In this document: positions 1 through 11,374 of the stretch, piece after piece
Numbering within the stretch: the stretch's first letter is position 1
Layout: each line of letters opens with the position of its first letter
Assembly (NCBI GenBank): GCA_910592205.1
Contig: CAJVPJ010000151.1
Coordinates: 1 to 39,578 of the forward strand
DNA: 39,578 bases
DNA from: Paraglomus occultum
Taxonomy: Eukaryota; Glomeromycota; Glomeromycetes; Paraglomerales; Paraglomeraceae
Direction: 5' to 3'
The notes under the pieces: generated by a model
Seen by the model: the letters and a program-made list of their open reading frames with translations, nothing else
The model's database searches: none
What the model was told of the DNA's origin: nothing
Position numbers and translations under genes: made by a program

Positions 1-632
1 TTTGTGTTTCATAATCTTTATCCTAACATGTAGGTTGAAAAGTTTGTATAAATTCTCTTTTAACATAACAAGAAACATTCTGAAATGATATGGTATTTTT
101 TACATACATCATCAGAGGGAATGACGTCATCGATTAACCTGACCGTGTTCGTTTTTACTTGGTATATAATTTGTTCGTTCATTGCCGCCTTAAGGGAGAG
201 AACAAGAGAGATTGCAGAAGGGATTGCAGCACCGAGTCCATGAACTGTAATTACTTCTTTACTAATAATCATAGTAAATAGGCCTTGATTTATTTTGTGT
301 AACTATCTAAAGATGTAAACGTATACATAGATTTATAATCTTTTGATACCCTTCTTTTAATAGCAGCTTCTTGCATCTTTTTAACAGCCCGCTCTTGCTC
401 GATTTCCTCGAGACGTATATATCCGTTATAATAGTGGCTGCTCTAATTGGTGAGCGTTTGTGGATGCTTGCTTCATGTAAAAAAAAAAAAGGTTGTGAAA
501 TCACCGGTTAGATTTCGACGCTTGGGGAAACATTGAATATGTAAAAAGAATTACGTTACGTCTTTTGCTTGGGACGGGTAGTTCTTTTTCGTTTGAGGTA
601 ACTAGAGAGGATTTGCGCTTTCGCTTTACCAT
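1..632 (-). CDS. POP7: POP7/Rpp20-like RNase P/MRP protein subunit, 3' end cut by window edge
   Basis: Alba-fold subunit shared by RNase P and RNase MRP, which mature tRNA 5' ends and pre-rRNA in the nucleus/nucleolus. Read on the minus strand: exon 1 632-560, exon 2 470-327, exon 3 244-108, exon 4 from 22 past the left edge. Introns are 89, 82 and 85 nt; phases agree and give 118 codons before exon 4. Exon 2 encodes DIYVSRKSSKSGLLKRCKKL, exon 3 HGLGAAIPSAIS and then KTNTVRLIDDVIPSDD, the family's conserved blocks in order. The C-terminal block (RNNSAIHI-like in relatives) should lie just outside the window. The start is the first ATG; it gives a basic N-terminus (KRKRK). The intron 1 acceptor is GAAG rather than YAG, after a T-rich tract, with CTAAC upstream as a plausible branch site. 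The exon 2/3 junction is the least certain. Divergent from the BMT5-like gene. Confidence 0.8.
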
Positions 633-747
633 TTCAAGCAAGTTGATAAGCTTGTGTCGAACTTGGAAAAATTTTAGATGGAAAGATGGATTATAAGGTG
701 GCGTAGTACTCAAATATTTTCCACACTTTTTTCAATAATCACACAAA
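633..747. promoter_or_regulatory. Shared divergent promoter of POP7 and BMT5-like gene
   Basis: Only 115 bp separate the two start codons, which face away from each other, so both 5' UTRs and both core promoters must fit here (or the transcripts overlap). I see no clear TATA box; there is a T-rich run next to the plus-strand gene. Confidence 0.5.
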
Positions 748-1775
748 ATGCCAAAAGTGAAATCAAAGTTGAAATCGTCTCTCCTTCGCTTGCAACAAGA
801 GAAACAATTACGTGACAAACATGCGGCGGCAATAGCAAACGCAGAGGCAAAACTAAAGAGTGTCAACAAACCCAAGGTCAAGAGAATTAAGAATGTGGAA
901 GAACGCCAGAAACAATTTCCTCCTGTGCCGTATAAACAAGGAGAGCGAATATTGTTGGTCGGCGAAGGTGTGACTTGGCCTACTGTTGATTGTTTATTAG
1001 CGCTGTTTTCTGGATATTTTCTACAGCAATCTTTATTTCCCAAACAGGTAATTTTAGTTTCGCTCGCTCTTTATGCGAACACATGTTCAAAGAATGCTCT
1101 CACACTATAACGGCTACAACAAACGATACCGAGGCTGTTGCCTATGAGAAATACACGGATGCTAGGGCACACGTTAGTGTAATCCGTGAATATGGTGGAG
1201 TAGTAATTTTTGAGGTCGATGCTACTCAATTGGACAAGTGTAAGCCGTTAAAGAAACGTACCTTTGACAAAATTGTTTTTAACTTTCCTCATGTTGGTAT
1301 GTATCTTGTTAAAATTCATATTGTGTCGACATCGCATATTGAGAATTTAGTATATAATTGGTTTTCACTCTGTTCATGAACGACACTAGGTCTCGGTATA
1401 AAACATCAATCTCGTAATATTCTTGCCAATCAGACTTTAATCCAGCAGTTTCTTCAATCATCTTTAGCTTTTCTTTCTTCATCGTCGAGTGAGATTCACA
1501 TTACTTTGAAGACCGGGGTACCATATGATGATTGGCAGGTGAAGAGGATAGCTAAAGCTCTTGGTTATGTGACTAAAGAGACGATTAGATTTTATCCGGA
1601 AATGTATCCCAGTTACGAACATCGACGTACTATTGGATTTAAAGACAATGTCAGCGTAGGTGGTAACAAGGAATTGGAAGACAAGCGATGTAATACAATT
1701 ATGTTCTGGAGGGAAAAGGAAGGTCATATAAGAAATGAGGGTGATCACAAGAATAATAATAGTGATAGTGAATAA
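748..1775 (+). CDS. BMT5: BMT5-like 25S rRNA (uridine-N3)-methyltransferase (DUF2431 family)
   Basis: Predicted SAM-dependent methyltransferase of the Bmt5/FDXACB1-type DUF2431 family; yeast Bmt5 makes m3U in 25S rRNA in the nucleolus. Three exons: 748-967, 1048-1296, 1390-1775; introns of 80 nt (GTGTGA...AACAG) and 93 nt (GTATGT...ACTAG). The phases join to 284 aa. The exon 1/2 junction rebuilds the SAM-binding motif ILLVGEGNFSFARSL (glycine codon split), and exon 2/3 rebuilds FDKIVFNFPHVG followed by GIKHQSRNILANQTL, both signature blocks. The C-terminal part has the family's LKTGVPYDDWQV segment. The N-terminal 60 residues are lysine-rich. The length is somewhat shorter than yeast Bmt5. 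The final 40 residues are low-complexity (Asn/Ser/Lys). Shares a promoter region with POP7, another rRNA/tRNA-processing gene. Confidence 0.85.
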
Positions 1776-2522
1776 GCTGATTACATACTAGTACTAGTAA
1801 TTTCAAAGAATGTTTATTCGAAACACGTGGAATTTTATTCAAATTAGGGCATCCAAATAATTTTTTATGGATGTACATATTAATAATTTAGGATGTAAAA
1901 GACCAATACTATAAATTAATTTAGTTGGCCAAAATAAGACAATTACCTTATCTGGTAAGCAAAAGAATTCGCGTCAAATGATAGAAAAGACCAGAATAAA
2001 AATATATAATATTTTAATTAGGCCGATTCCGATAATCTTTAAACAAATGGCTTGAAGGCAGCTTACTGGTCAATCTAGAAGGAAGTGTAACCGCACGAGT
2101 ATAGAGCATAGGCTTTAGCTATTATGCTTTGACGTTTCCGCTGATAGAGCAAATTCGCTATACACTATGGTTCGATAAGAATTGAACTAGATAGAGGTAT
2201 AACGCTATGAATGAATCGACTACGTCACAAGTCTAAAAATAATTTGGTGAGTGAAAATTTCATGTTCTATGTTTTATCGTTGGATGAGTTTCTTAATGTT
2301 CAAGTTGGAGTATGTGTATATGATTGTTAGGACCGGACACGAGAATGCCTTTAGTATTTAAAAATAAGCTCTGGTGGTTTTTATCTCGTAGTGTTGAATC
2401 CGATTCTTCTGGTTGTTAATATGGCTGTTTAACAGTATTCTGCAATCAAGTTTCCTCGAACGTACAATGCAAGTCGATCGGGTTTGGCAACGAACAGCCA
2501 GAAGCAAGCATGTCAATTTAAT
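1776..2522. other. Gene-free stretch downstream of BMT5-like gene
   Basis: I see no supported gene, RNA or transposon here. It is AT-rich, holds the 3' UTR of the BMT5-like gene and presumably the promoter of whatever lies at 2.5 kb. A short imperfect palindrome (GCATAG...TATGC) lies near 2106-2128. Confidence 0.4.
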
Positions 2523-2748
2523 ATGCTCTTTGCGGTTCTCCCTGTTCTTGTAGCAAGTTACGGGCTCTTGGAGAGACGAAACAAATTGGATATGAAAGTA
2601 AGATTCCGCCATCAAAGTCTATTATTACATAAGCAAGGTGTTAAGAATGTATTAGCATTTGCAACGGTGAACTTTTTTGCAGAGACTGATCGAGGCCATT
2701 TTAGCTAACAATCGGGGGTATAAAGGGTTCCTGAATACTCGGATCTAG
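2523..2748 (+). CDS. Possible 46-aa spliced membrane protein, unrecognised
   Basis: Not recognised. Two exons can be drawn: 2523-2597 and 2683-2748, with an 85-nt intron that begins GTAAGA and ends CTTTTTTGCAG, the size and style of the introns in neighbouring genes. Both exons are in phase 0. The product would start MLFAVLPVLVASYGLLERR, a hydrophobic segment followed by a basic stretch (single membrane span or signal anchor), and end in NTRI. The reading frame is open upstream of the ATG (from about 2484), so an earlier exon is possible. The peptide is short and the open frame is no longer than chance allows; the support is only the well-formed intron and phase match. Confidence 0.25.
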
Positions 2749-3179
2749 AATGGCTCGACATTCCGGTTGCTAAAGTAGGAGAATTGCGATCTTTATTAGT
2801 AACACGTACGAATGAACGCTAAAGATGTGTTGCTAAAGTTGGTTACAAACAGATTTGTTTTGTTTATTTGCCCCCGAGGTTCGGACGTTTGGACTGTACA
2901 TTACACGTGATTAGAAGATTCTATGGCTAGACCACGCATGTGATGTCATGATTCTTATATTCCGTTATTATTTCGTTATTGTTGTGAAACATGATTCTAC
3001 AATTCAGGGCTTATATACAGCATTGTATTGGTGTCGACACTAAACAAGCGGTCTTTTTGTACGAAGAAAGCTGGCCCCTGTCGCTAACGTCACTGGGTAT
3101 GACATCATAATTCGTATACTGGCAAAAGAAATGGACACCCATACTACACGCATTACTTTATTACCGACTTTCCGTAGAC
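2749..3179. other. Intergenic, upstream of YPD1
   Basis: Nothing coding seen. Near 3088-3109 there are ATF/CREB-half-site-like motifs (AACGTCAC and TGACATCAT) about 75-90 bp before the YPD1 start; whether they matter is unknown. Confidence 0.3.
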
Positions 3180-3940
3180 ATGGTTTCTAGTCCGCCATCC
3201 TCTAAACCTGCAAGTCAATCACTACAGGTCCCAACAAATGTATGGTTGCATACCTTTATTCAAATATCACCGTACGCACTATTTGTCACGCAATACGTAG
3301 CTTCTCTTACCGATCGACGTACTCTAGCATATGATACCATTTTGCTTCTCAAACTTTAACTTTCTGTCTCTACCGACATAGGATGAGGAAAAAGAAACCG
3401 TATCTCTTGACGAGGAATTAATCGACCATGAGACGTTTGACCAGTTACTGGACATGGACGACGACGAAAATTTCGCGTTCTCTAAAGGGATCGTCTCTGA
3501 GTATTTTAAACAAGCAGAACAAACATTCAAGCAGATGGATGACTATTTGTAAGTTACTTGCTTTGCACATGAACGCATTGGTAATTATTTATCTATCATC
3601 AACAGTCAATAAACTGTCTCCTTCATGCATGCATGGGTCGTTTGATAGTAAGGAGGAGAATCTTGACGAGTTGTCCAAATTAGGTCATTTTCTTAAGGGC
3701 AGTTCGGCTGCCATCGGATTAACCAAGGTTAAAGGCATCTGCGAAAAAATACAATACTGCGGTATCCTCAAAGACGAAAACGGGGAATCCTCGATTACAG
3801 AAGACGAGGCAAAAGATCACATGGCATCGTACTTAAAAAATGTAAAAAAAGAATACCGGGAAGCCGAAAAATATTTGAAAGTTTTTTATGAAAAGCGAGG
3901 TTCGGCTATTAGTGATGATAACACATCCTCTGATGAGTAG
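3180..3940 (+). CDS. YPD1: YPD1-like histidine-containing phosphotransfer (HPt) protein
   Basis: HPt intermediate of the fungal multistep phosphorelay: carries phosphate from hybrid histidine kinases (Sln1 type) to the response regulators Ssk1 and Skn7, in cytoplasm and nucleus. Three exons: 3180-3239, 3382-3548, 3649-3940; introns of 142 nt (GTATGG...ATAG) and 100 nt (GTAAGT...ATAG); 172 aa in all. The four-helix HPt domain spans about residues 35-155; the phosphoacceptor is His89 in KLGHFLKGSSAAIG, and the supporting CEKIQYCG helix follows. The acidic helix before it (FDQLLDMDDDENFAFSKGIV) is also typical. The C-terminal tail is Ser/Asp/Glu-rich. Exon 1 (20 residues, Ser/Pro-rich) is the least certain part because N-termini are not conserved; exons 2 and 3 are firm. 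Confidence 0.85.
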
Positions 3941-5816
3941 CTTTAATGAAGGGAAGTGATTACTATTATTCTGATGTTAACTTAATGTGGTACTGTACAT
4001 ATATTTCGTGAAGTCCCAAGCAGACTGTATTAGACAGAAGAACGATACTTAGTATAAGGAATTCTGCAACAAGCATGTATCTAACGGATCTCTATATGAT
4101 CATGGACGACGATGTCACATATCGATATATTCGAAAGTATGGTACATTCAATTCTTACGTAGACATTTCTAACACGTGAACGAGATGTCAAGCTTAATTT
4201 GAGTCCTCTATCGAGATTAACCATCATGACGAGAATTAAGTATTTAACATATTCAATTTCTAGCAAGTGATATTAAATTTATTGAATTAGCTCGGTTATG
4301 ACAATTTGGTTGTACATTATGTTTGCTAGCTCATGTATAATCTCCGTAATGGATAGGAGTGTTGAATATATATATATCTAGCGGTTCATATATAGAAAGA
4401 CTCTAAAAAATACTCGAACACGCGCGAACTCAACTCAACGTTCTCTCGCAATACGCACAACACACAGCACGCGTGACAAGACACTCCTCACCGACGCAAT
4501 GACTCAACGACGCAGCAACCAAATACACTTACCGATCCTCTGAAGAATGTAATAAGGAGTTCGGTTTGATAAATCATTGTAAGGACTACTTGCCTTGCCT
4601 TGCCCTAATCATTATGAATGACAAGACTTACGGAAAATACTGGTAACTCTTGGTAATTAGTGTTTTCTCTGTTCTCACTTTCGGATGGAACCATTTACTG
4701 CGGTGTTCTGCGGAAGTAAATAGGGTAACAACAATATTCATTCGCATATGTATTACAGCACACAAACGTCTCTTCTCGAACCATACCAATCATTCATATT
4801 GCTCCATTTTATTTTTTATTTCTTTTCCTTTTAAGTTATCAGCTTCTGAATCAGAGGAAACAATGAGCGTTTTTATGTGGTGCATTATAAAGCATTTTTG
4901 GTATATAAAAATAATTTCGCGAAGGATTCGCCCTGAATACAAAGAGATTTTTATTATTACTTTTGATTATCAGACGTTCTTCAGAGTGATATAATTACGG
5001 TTCAAAAGTTTTCTTGGTAATTTTTTAACAAATGGTTGATTAGAGACGTTGAACCAAACTTAAGGCCTTGCAGAATTGATATTAATATGGAATCTTCCCT
5101 TCTTCCGACTAGCAGACGTTACACGGAAAGTAAAAGTAAAAAAAACAAAAGTAAAGGAAAAGGAAAGTGAAAAGATGATTTGAATCAACATCCTGGTCAG
5201 ATGAATCATGGGGAGGGATAATACCAGGTGTATGTCAATAAAATGACGGTTAATTTAATATAACTCTGTTTGAACTGGTGGATTCCACTACACCAGAATT
5301 ACATGAATCCTTCAAACAATTAAAACGTCTTTTTAATCTACCTGTTCTTCATTGAGAGCCGTCTTTTTTTTTCTCTCGGATATTCTGGATCATCATTCCA
5401 AGTCATGAGGATTTCTCGGTTATTAATATTTCTTCGACATAGTAATAGTGCGCCAAGAGATATTTGAAGAATATATAGAAATTGTAACACAGAATTAACC
5501 TTATTTGTATAAATCAGGAGAATGTGGATAACGTATCACCAAAACTAGCAGAATTTTATTATAGAAATTCACCATAACCTATCACTATAACACAAAACTT
5601 ATCATTCAAAGGCTATCATGATAACAAACCACCTTTTTTTGTACGGATTTGATGTTCCGCGCCACGCTGTCTAGGTTAATTTGTGCCACGCTAACCGCAT
5701 AATAGATTTTTAGACCGCAGCTGGTCTTAGCCACCGATATGATTGATTAGGGTCTTTCCGCCCAAGCACAAATCGAATTTATGGGGGCAAACACCCCAGT
5801 TCCGCAAGTTAGGTGA
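3941..5816. other. Gene-free stretch between YPD1 and RHO1
   Basis: No gene I can support. It contains a TA dinucleotide run near 4367-4378, a C/A-rich stretch at about 4415-4510 that resembles a 5' UTR but leads to no recognisable reading frame, and a 27-codon lysine/serine-rich open frame at 5087-5170 (ends in KGKGK, then stop) that I cannot assign. Confidence 0.4.
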
Positions 5817-5818
5817 CA

Positions 5819-5825
5819 TATAAAA
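5819..5825 (+). promoter_or_regulatory. TATA-like box upstream of RHO1
   Basis: TATAAAA in the context ACATATAAAACAC, about 120 bp upstream of the RHO1 ATG. The stretch from here to the start codon is pyrimidine-rich and lacks an upstream ATG, as expected of a 5' UTR. Confidence 0.45.
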
Positions 5826-5947
5826 CACTTCCATACACGTAAGATTCCAAGCACTTTGTCATCCTTTTTACGCTCGCGCCAATACCACAGGCCAACGCTC
5901 TGTAATTTACTCGAAGAAAACTACGACTAAACTTATTCTAACTCACA

Positions 5948-7313
5948 ATGACCGAAATCCGAAGAAAACTTGTCATTGTCGGTGACGGTGCATGCGGCAA
6001 AACGTGCCTTCTGATCGTATTCTCAAAGGGTACTTTCCCAGAGGTATGCCCATTCTTTTTTTTTTTTTTTGCTAAACTCATAATACCAGAAGATATGCTG
6101 TTTGGTATTACTGTGTCTACCATGGAAAAGCGGGCAATGCTCCACCGTGCTGTTATCTATAGGGGTCTGGAATTTTGATAGCATATATGACGGTGTTTTA
6201 TCGGGAAGCGTTTTACGCTATTCTATCAAACAGTGAATTATTTAGTTGAGATAGCAGTGACTGATTCATATCCTTCCATTATACGGTCTATTACATGTAC
6301 TAGGTATACGTACCCACTGTGTTCGAAAACTATGTCGCCGACGTAGAAGTAGATAATAAACGAGTCGAGTTAGCGCTCTGGGATACAGCAGGTGAGTGAT
6401 GAATGAGAAAAGATAGAACGGATGTTGATCATAGATAGCATACTTTCATTTACACATTAGCTCGTTCGCCCGCCCGTTCGTTCGTTCGTTCGTTCCTCCG
6501 CTCGTTTGTTGGTTCGTTCATCCATTCGTTCATTCTTTTCATAACGATACCTGTATCTACCCTCGACTGTTTATAGGTCAGGAGGATTACGACAGACTTC
6601 GTCCCCTCTCATATCCCGACTCGCACGTTATTCTAATTTGCTTCGCGGTTGATTCGCCCGATTCTTTGGATAACGTTCAGGAGAAGGTAATCATATTGAA
6701 ATCTAATATTTGGACAAAAATTTTCTTTTAAAGGATTTACATGATTTGGGATCGCAATCTATGTTGATAATATGCAGAGAATACTTTCTTGTTTCTTTGA
6801 CAGACCAAATTGTTATACTTGGCATCAATCTTCTTGTCTGAACGTCATCAATCAAGAGTGTATTCATAACGTTTAACATTTGTCCTGTTTTTATAGTGGA
6901 TTTCAGAGGTAATGCACTTCTGTCAAGGACTTCCCACTCTTCTAGTAGGATGTAAGAAGGATTTGAGGTTTGACCCCAAAACAATTGAAGAGCTTCGCAA
7001 GACTTCTCAGAGACCAGTTACGCCCGAAGAGGTATGGATGTAATGCAGATGAGCTAACGTTCGGCAATTATAATACAGAATACGTGTTGAAGCAATCATC
7101 GCTAACGATTAATTATCCATCAACCCCTTTCTGTTGACAAACTCCAATCCACACCTTAAGGGCATGGCTGTGGCCCAAAGAATTGGGGCGTACAAATACC
7201 TAGAGTGTTCAGCTAAGACCGGAGACGGGGTCCGTGAAGTGTTTGAACACGCCACACGTGCAGCTTTATTGACCAGACCCCGTCGAAACAGGAAAACTTG
7301 TTTCTTCTTGTAA
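5948..7313 (+). CDS. RHO1: Rho1-type small GTPase
   Basis: Membrane-anchored GTP switch that in fungi activates beta-1,3-glucan synthase and protein kinase C and directs actin polarity. Five exons: 5948-6043, 6304-6391, 6577-6686, 6897-7031, 7161-7313; 193 aa, the usual Rho1 length. All signature sites are intact: P-loop GDGACGKT at residues 12-19, effector loop PTVFENY with Thr37, switch II DTAGQ at 59-63 with catalytic Gln63, GCKKDL for guanine specificity, and ECSAKTG. The RhoA-type insert ([20 protein letters not shown]) is present. It ends in CFFL, a CAAX box whose final Leu predicts geranylgeranylation, preceded by a basic patch RPRRNRK. Introns 1 and 2 are long for this locus (260 and 185 nt); intron 2 holds a CGTT repeat. 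The last intron ends in TTAAG, not YAG. The residues identify the Rho1 group rather than Cdc42 or Rac. Confidence 0.97.
6461..6534. repeat. (CGTT/TTCG)n simple repeat inside RHO1 intron 2
   Basis: Imperfect tetranucleotide run: CGTTCGCCCGCCCGTTCG, five pure CGTT units, then degenerate copies. It lies wholly in the intron, about 40 nt before the acceptor of exon 3. Confidence 0.8.
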
Positions 7314-10300
7314 TATTACTTTGCCCCACTGCTTGAGTATACAGAATACTTTTGGCTGCGCGAACTACAATAATGGTGTCTTGTCGATTATCGTTCCTTT
7401 TTACGGCGATTGTAAGGAGTGTTTTCTTTTTGCTTGTGGTGAATCATTTTAGTGTTTTCATATTGGACTTTTTTCTTTCCATTTAAATGCGAAATTTTTT
7501 TTCTTTATTATTATTATTTTCTTTACCGAACTTATATAGCCTAAACACTTAGTTTGCCAATATTGTGCGTGTGTGGGTGTCTTCTTTCCAATACGTTCTT
7601 TCTAATTAGGAGAGTTCGATTAAAGAGTATTAATCTACTTTATACTGAATTAAACCGTTTACAGTAAGGTGTATAGGGGGAGAAAAGGAGTCAAGATAGG
7701 AAGTGCGCTGTCTAATATAGGGGTAATACTAAGATCTCTTGGAAATAGTAAAATCTTGTTGGAAGCTTCGAAGTTGCAAACTATTCTTTCGAGGACAGCA
7801 GATACGGGCGGAAACAATTTGAATATAACTGATTCAATCTAGATCAAAGAGGGGCGAGCTTGTGAAATCATTGTTCACATAAATCTGGTTTTCCCTCCAG
7901 CAAAATTATTTTCTCATATCGGTGGAAGTCTCTGTTGCCCTAATACGATATTCGATGAATCTCGTGACCAAGGAACCATTATTCTTCGGCCGCATCATCA
8001 TTTATCCGCAATAAGGATCTCGCCGGTCCTGTACAAACGCTGCTGCGTTGGCGCAGCGCTGCAGCGTCTTTGTTCACTGTTGACCTTTTTCTGTTCTACA
8101 TGCGCCGACAGTCTGCATGATAATCACTGGAACGAATGGCCGATTAACAATCGAAGTTACCGTTTATGATTGCTTCATTATGCAAGTATTACCATGCGAG
8201 TTAATGCTTTCTATGCGACATCGGATAACTGTCAATAATCAGATCCCTATGATTTCTACTGAAAATGGCTACTAGCTTTGGTAAGAATGTTGCTCGACAG
8301 TGGCAAGTATTGCACGTGAGAACGTTTTCGTTCTGTCCCTGGACTCTAGACAGCTGTTCAATAAACAGGCATTGCTTCTATTATTTACGTTTGTTTCGCT
8401 TACGGTAACGTGTCTGTTGCCTAATCTATTCGCGCCAGGCATTAGATAGAAATTTATGTTGCGATTATTGCACAAAGGAAAACTTTATTTCAAGACACAT
8501 AATTTTGGGTACAAGGTTTCATTCGTATTTTTAGCGTTCGATGTAAAAATTTGAAAGCTTAGGTAAAACTTGCGGTAATTTATAACCACTTTCGCACAAA
8601 TACAGGAACCCCTACTAGAAAACCCCCCAGCCCAGTGAGCAAACTGTACGATCTCTTTGCAACAAGAGTCTGCTTAGTGTCATTATCTTGTCTGAAAAGT
8701 AGCAGCAATTTTATGGTGACCCCTTAGCCGTTCTATCTTGGGCGTCTGAGCATATTGTCTCTACCCTATTACAGACACTTGATTTTCACACTTGCGTGTC
8801 ATTTTCAACTTTATTTAAGGGTGGTGTCACCGAACATCACATGCCAACGCCTGTGCCCCGGCACGCGACTAACAATCAGGTTTTCACTGTTTTAAGGTAA
8901 AACGTACAACAGACCTCGCTCTGCGCTGACAAAACATTTCATTGACTATACGGTTTTTTATCCAAGAATTGTATGTAAGATGAGTCACTGGGAGCGTTCT
9001 ATTGATACGTCGCTAAAGGTTTTCATTAATACAACATATTAGGCAAAAGTGTAGTCTATCGACTGTCATTCACCGTTTGCTCCGGGTATTTCCAGTTCTA
9101 AGCTCATTCATACTGACGTTAATACGATTTCTTAACAACTGTAAATGTGATGTCAATGCGCTAGCTTGGGTTTATTCTCTTGGACCGATAGGTGTCAATG
9201 ATGTGTTACTGTTATCATCCCTTTGGCACTCATCAACAGTATTTTCTTAATTGTCTTGCAAATGTGGCGAATACGTAATCAATATCGCTGAAACAAAAAT
9301 CGTCAGCGTTTATTCTACGTCTGAACGTTGCGTTCGGTTATTGGACAGACAGAAACTGTAAGCAAATATTGATTTTGTACCAATGATCAGTGGAGGTGGC
9401 ACCTGTAGTCATCTTTGTTAGTAACCCCATTTGGTTGCATCGCAGTATGAAGCGGTTTATTCGTAAGATCAGATGCGGTTTATACTGTCTTTTTACTACG
9501 AAAACCATGTTGTTTGAAAAGTAATAGAAATTAGGACCTATGAAAATGTCAAGGGAACATGAAGAGGTTCGTACAAGTGTTGACTTGTAGTTCCTGATGT
9601 TAGTATGAATAGATTACAAACAGAAGTTTCGAGTCGCTTTTACAGGCCTTATCGGGTATAGAAGTGATTACGGGTGTGGGTGTGATAATATTATTTTGTC
9701 TAAACAAAAGGCTGACTGTTGCTTTGCTATCGATATAGCAATAGTCTTAATATATATAACGTGCTCGCCGCTTCCATGTACAAACTTAGCTCTGGGAGGT
9801 GGCCGAGTATTGCTACTAAAGTGGCCCATTGTAGAACCAAAAGCCCTGGCGTACAATCATGTTTCCGGGGAAAATAGAATATAAAATAATGTTACCCCGA
9901 TGATAGAGGAGGAACCGCTCCGAAAGACGAAAGTTTAAACTGGATGTGAACTTGACTGTATTGTTCTTCATTCATTCCAGTGAGTTCCTCGATCCTAACC
10001 TCAAATACGGTATTTTCGGAAGGATCTTTCGATTGCTTGGAATCACTGATGAATTTAATTCGAATTAAACATTGAGCTATGGCTTAGGAATTATTGGACT
10101 AGTTATTAGAAGGGGCAGAGAAAAACCTCCGGCTGCACATGCTCCCCCACATAGTATTATTCCTATTTTTTCAGTTATATCGCAAAAACTATTAACACCA
10201 CAAACACAAATACAAGTCCAGGGTGGGCGAAGGTAGACTGGTACAATAGTGGGAGAGCAAACTAAATACAGTCTCCATCAGTTGTTTGACGCTTTTAGTA

Positions 10301-11087
10301 TTTAAAGCCTTATTAGGCTATTAATATGACATCGATAATAGTGTGGCTCAGGCAATAAGTGTTTCATATTCAGCCCAAATCTTAGTGTAACCGGTACCCC
10401 CGTATATTTAATAATTTACTATATTTAAATTAAATGGGGCATGATACGTCATATCGAGAGAAAAACTCTTGCGGATGTGATGTGACAATATTAAGGCTAC
10501 CTGAACCAAATGCACGAATTTCATTAGATTAATATAGGCGGTGAATGGTAAAAAATTGGATTCGGTAACAAATTCCTCAACTCTTGCAAATATCGAACAA
10601 TAAACAAGCAAAGCAGCCGGAAGAGACGAGGAACGAATGATTGAAAGAGATGCGGTCGTTGATGTTTGAGACAAAAGACGCAGTAAATAATAACATCTAT
10701 CCCTATCCAAGAGGGTTTTTAAAGAATATTATTAATAATGGGTGGAAATGTTTACCGACTGTTTTTTCTTATATTAAACAATAAAGCAAACCTCACCTCC
10801 CTCAAAAATTGAAAAATTTTTTCCTTCTTTTTTGTTTACACCTGTAGGTATGACCAATGATAACCTTAAATGTACATAACAGTTTCATAGACCACCGTTT
10901 ATTAAAGAAAAGAAAGGTTCACGGTCGAAGTCCAAAAATCAGATGATTGATGAGCATCAGAAATTAAATCATAATCAGAATTCTAAAATATGGCTGTATG
11001 ATAATCAAATAATAATGCAAATACATGTGCAAATTTCGAAAATAAATTGTATGTAAAAACAATGTTAGGTGACATTTGCTTGACAAT
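7314..11087. other. Large gene-free stretch downstream of RHO1
   Basis: I cannot support any gene here. It begins with the RHO1 3' UTR. The part from about 8000 to 9500 is less AT-rich than the rest and includes short open frames with GT..AG-like borders (for example 8825-8897, and 9981-10068 after an ATTCCAG acceptor), but none matches a family I know and none is longer than chance. A GC-rich imperfect hairpin lies at about 8036-8070 (ACGCTGCTGCG...CGCAGCGCTGCAGCGT). Confidence 0.4.
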
Positions 11088-11169
11088 AAAAGCTATTTAA
11101 CTGATTTAGTGGTCCTTTATTGACACAGCTGTGGTGGACCGCTAGAGCTGTTTAAAGCTATTTAACTGA
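11088..11169. repeat. 16-bp direct repeat AAAGCTATTTAACTGA
   Basis: Two identical copies, at 11089-11104 and 11154-11169, 65 bp apart. Between them GTGGTCC and GGTGGACC form a rough palindrome. Could be the footprint of a small insertion or a local duplication. Confidence 0.6.
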
Positions 11170-11374
11170 GTGTTGCAAATAATAAACTATTTATATTGTT
11201 GCAAATGCATGTACGCGTTTGAGGTATACTTAATTCTCTTTGAAAATGTCATAAATAATGATAGTATTATTCTCAATTATAAATAATAATTAATAATTAA
11301 GAACATCAGTATATTAAATATAAAAATAAAATAAAATAATTATTTTAGACAAATAAATAACAAAATTACTGATG

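Noticed and set aside
361-470. Alternative Glu/Lys-rich reading of POP7 exon 2 (EEIEQERAVKKMQEA)
   Set aside because: It is the shadow frame; the other frame gives the conserved Alba-family DIYVSRK...LLKRCKKL block.
8036-8070. GC-rich imperfect hairpin considered as a structured RNA or terminator
   Set aside because: Isolated, imperfect, and with no adjacent gene end or U-tract; local GC alone can explain it.
8266-8480. Peptide resembling an aquaporin transmembrane segment (ATSF-G-IASIIYVCFAYG) if ATG 8266 is spliced at GTAAGA to an acceptor near 8367
   Set aside because: No NPA box, no second half of the protein, and stops soon after; the resemblance rests on a short hydrophobic run.
10408-10710. 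100-codon minus-strand open frame
   Set aside because: No family resemblance, no supporting splice or promoter context; length is expected by chance in this composition.
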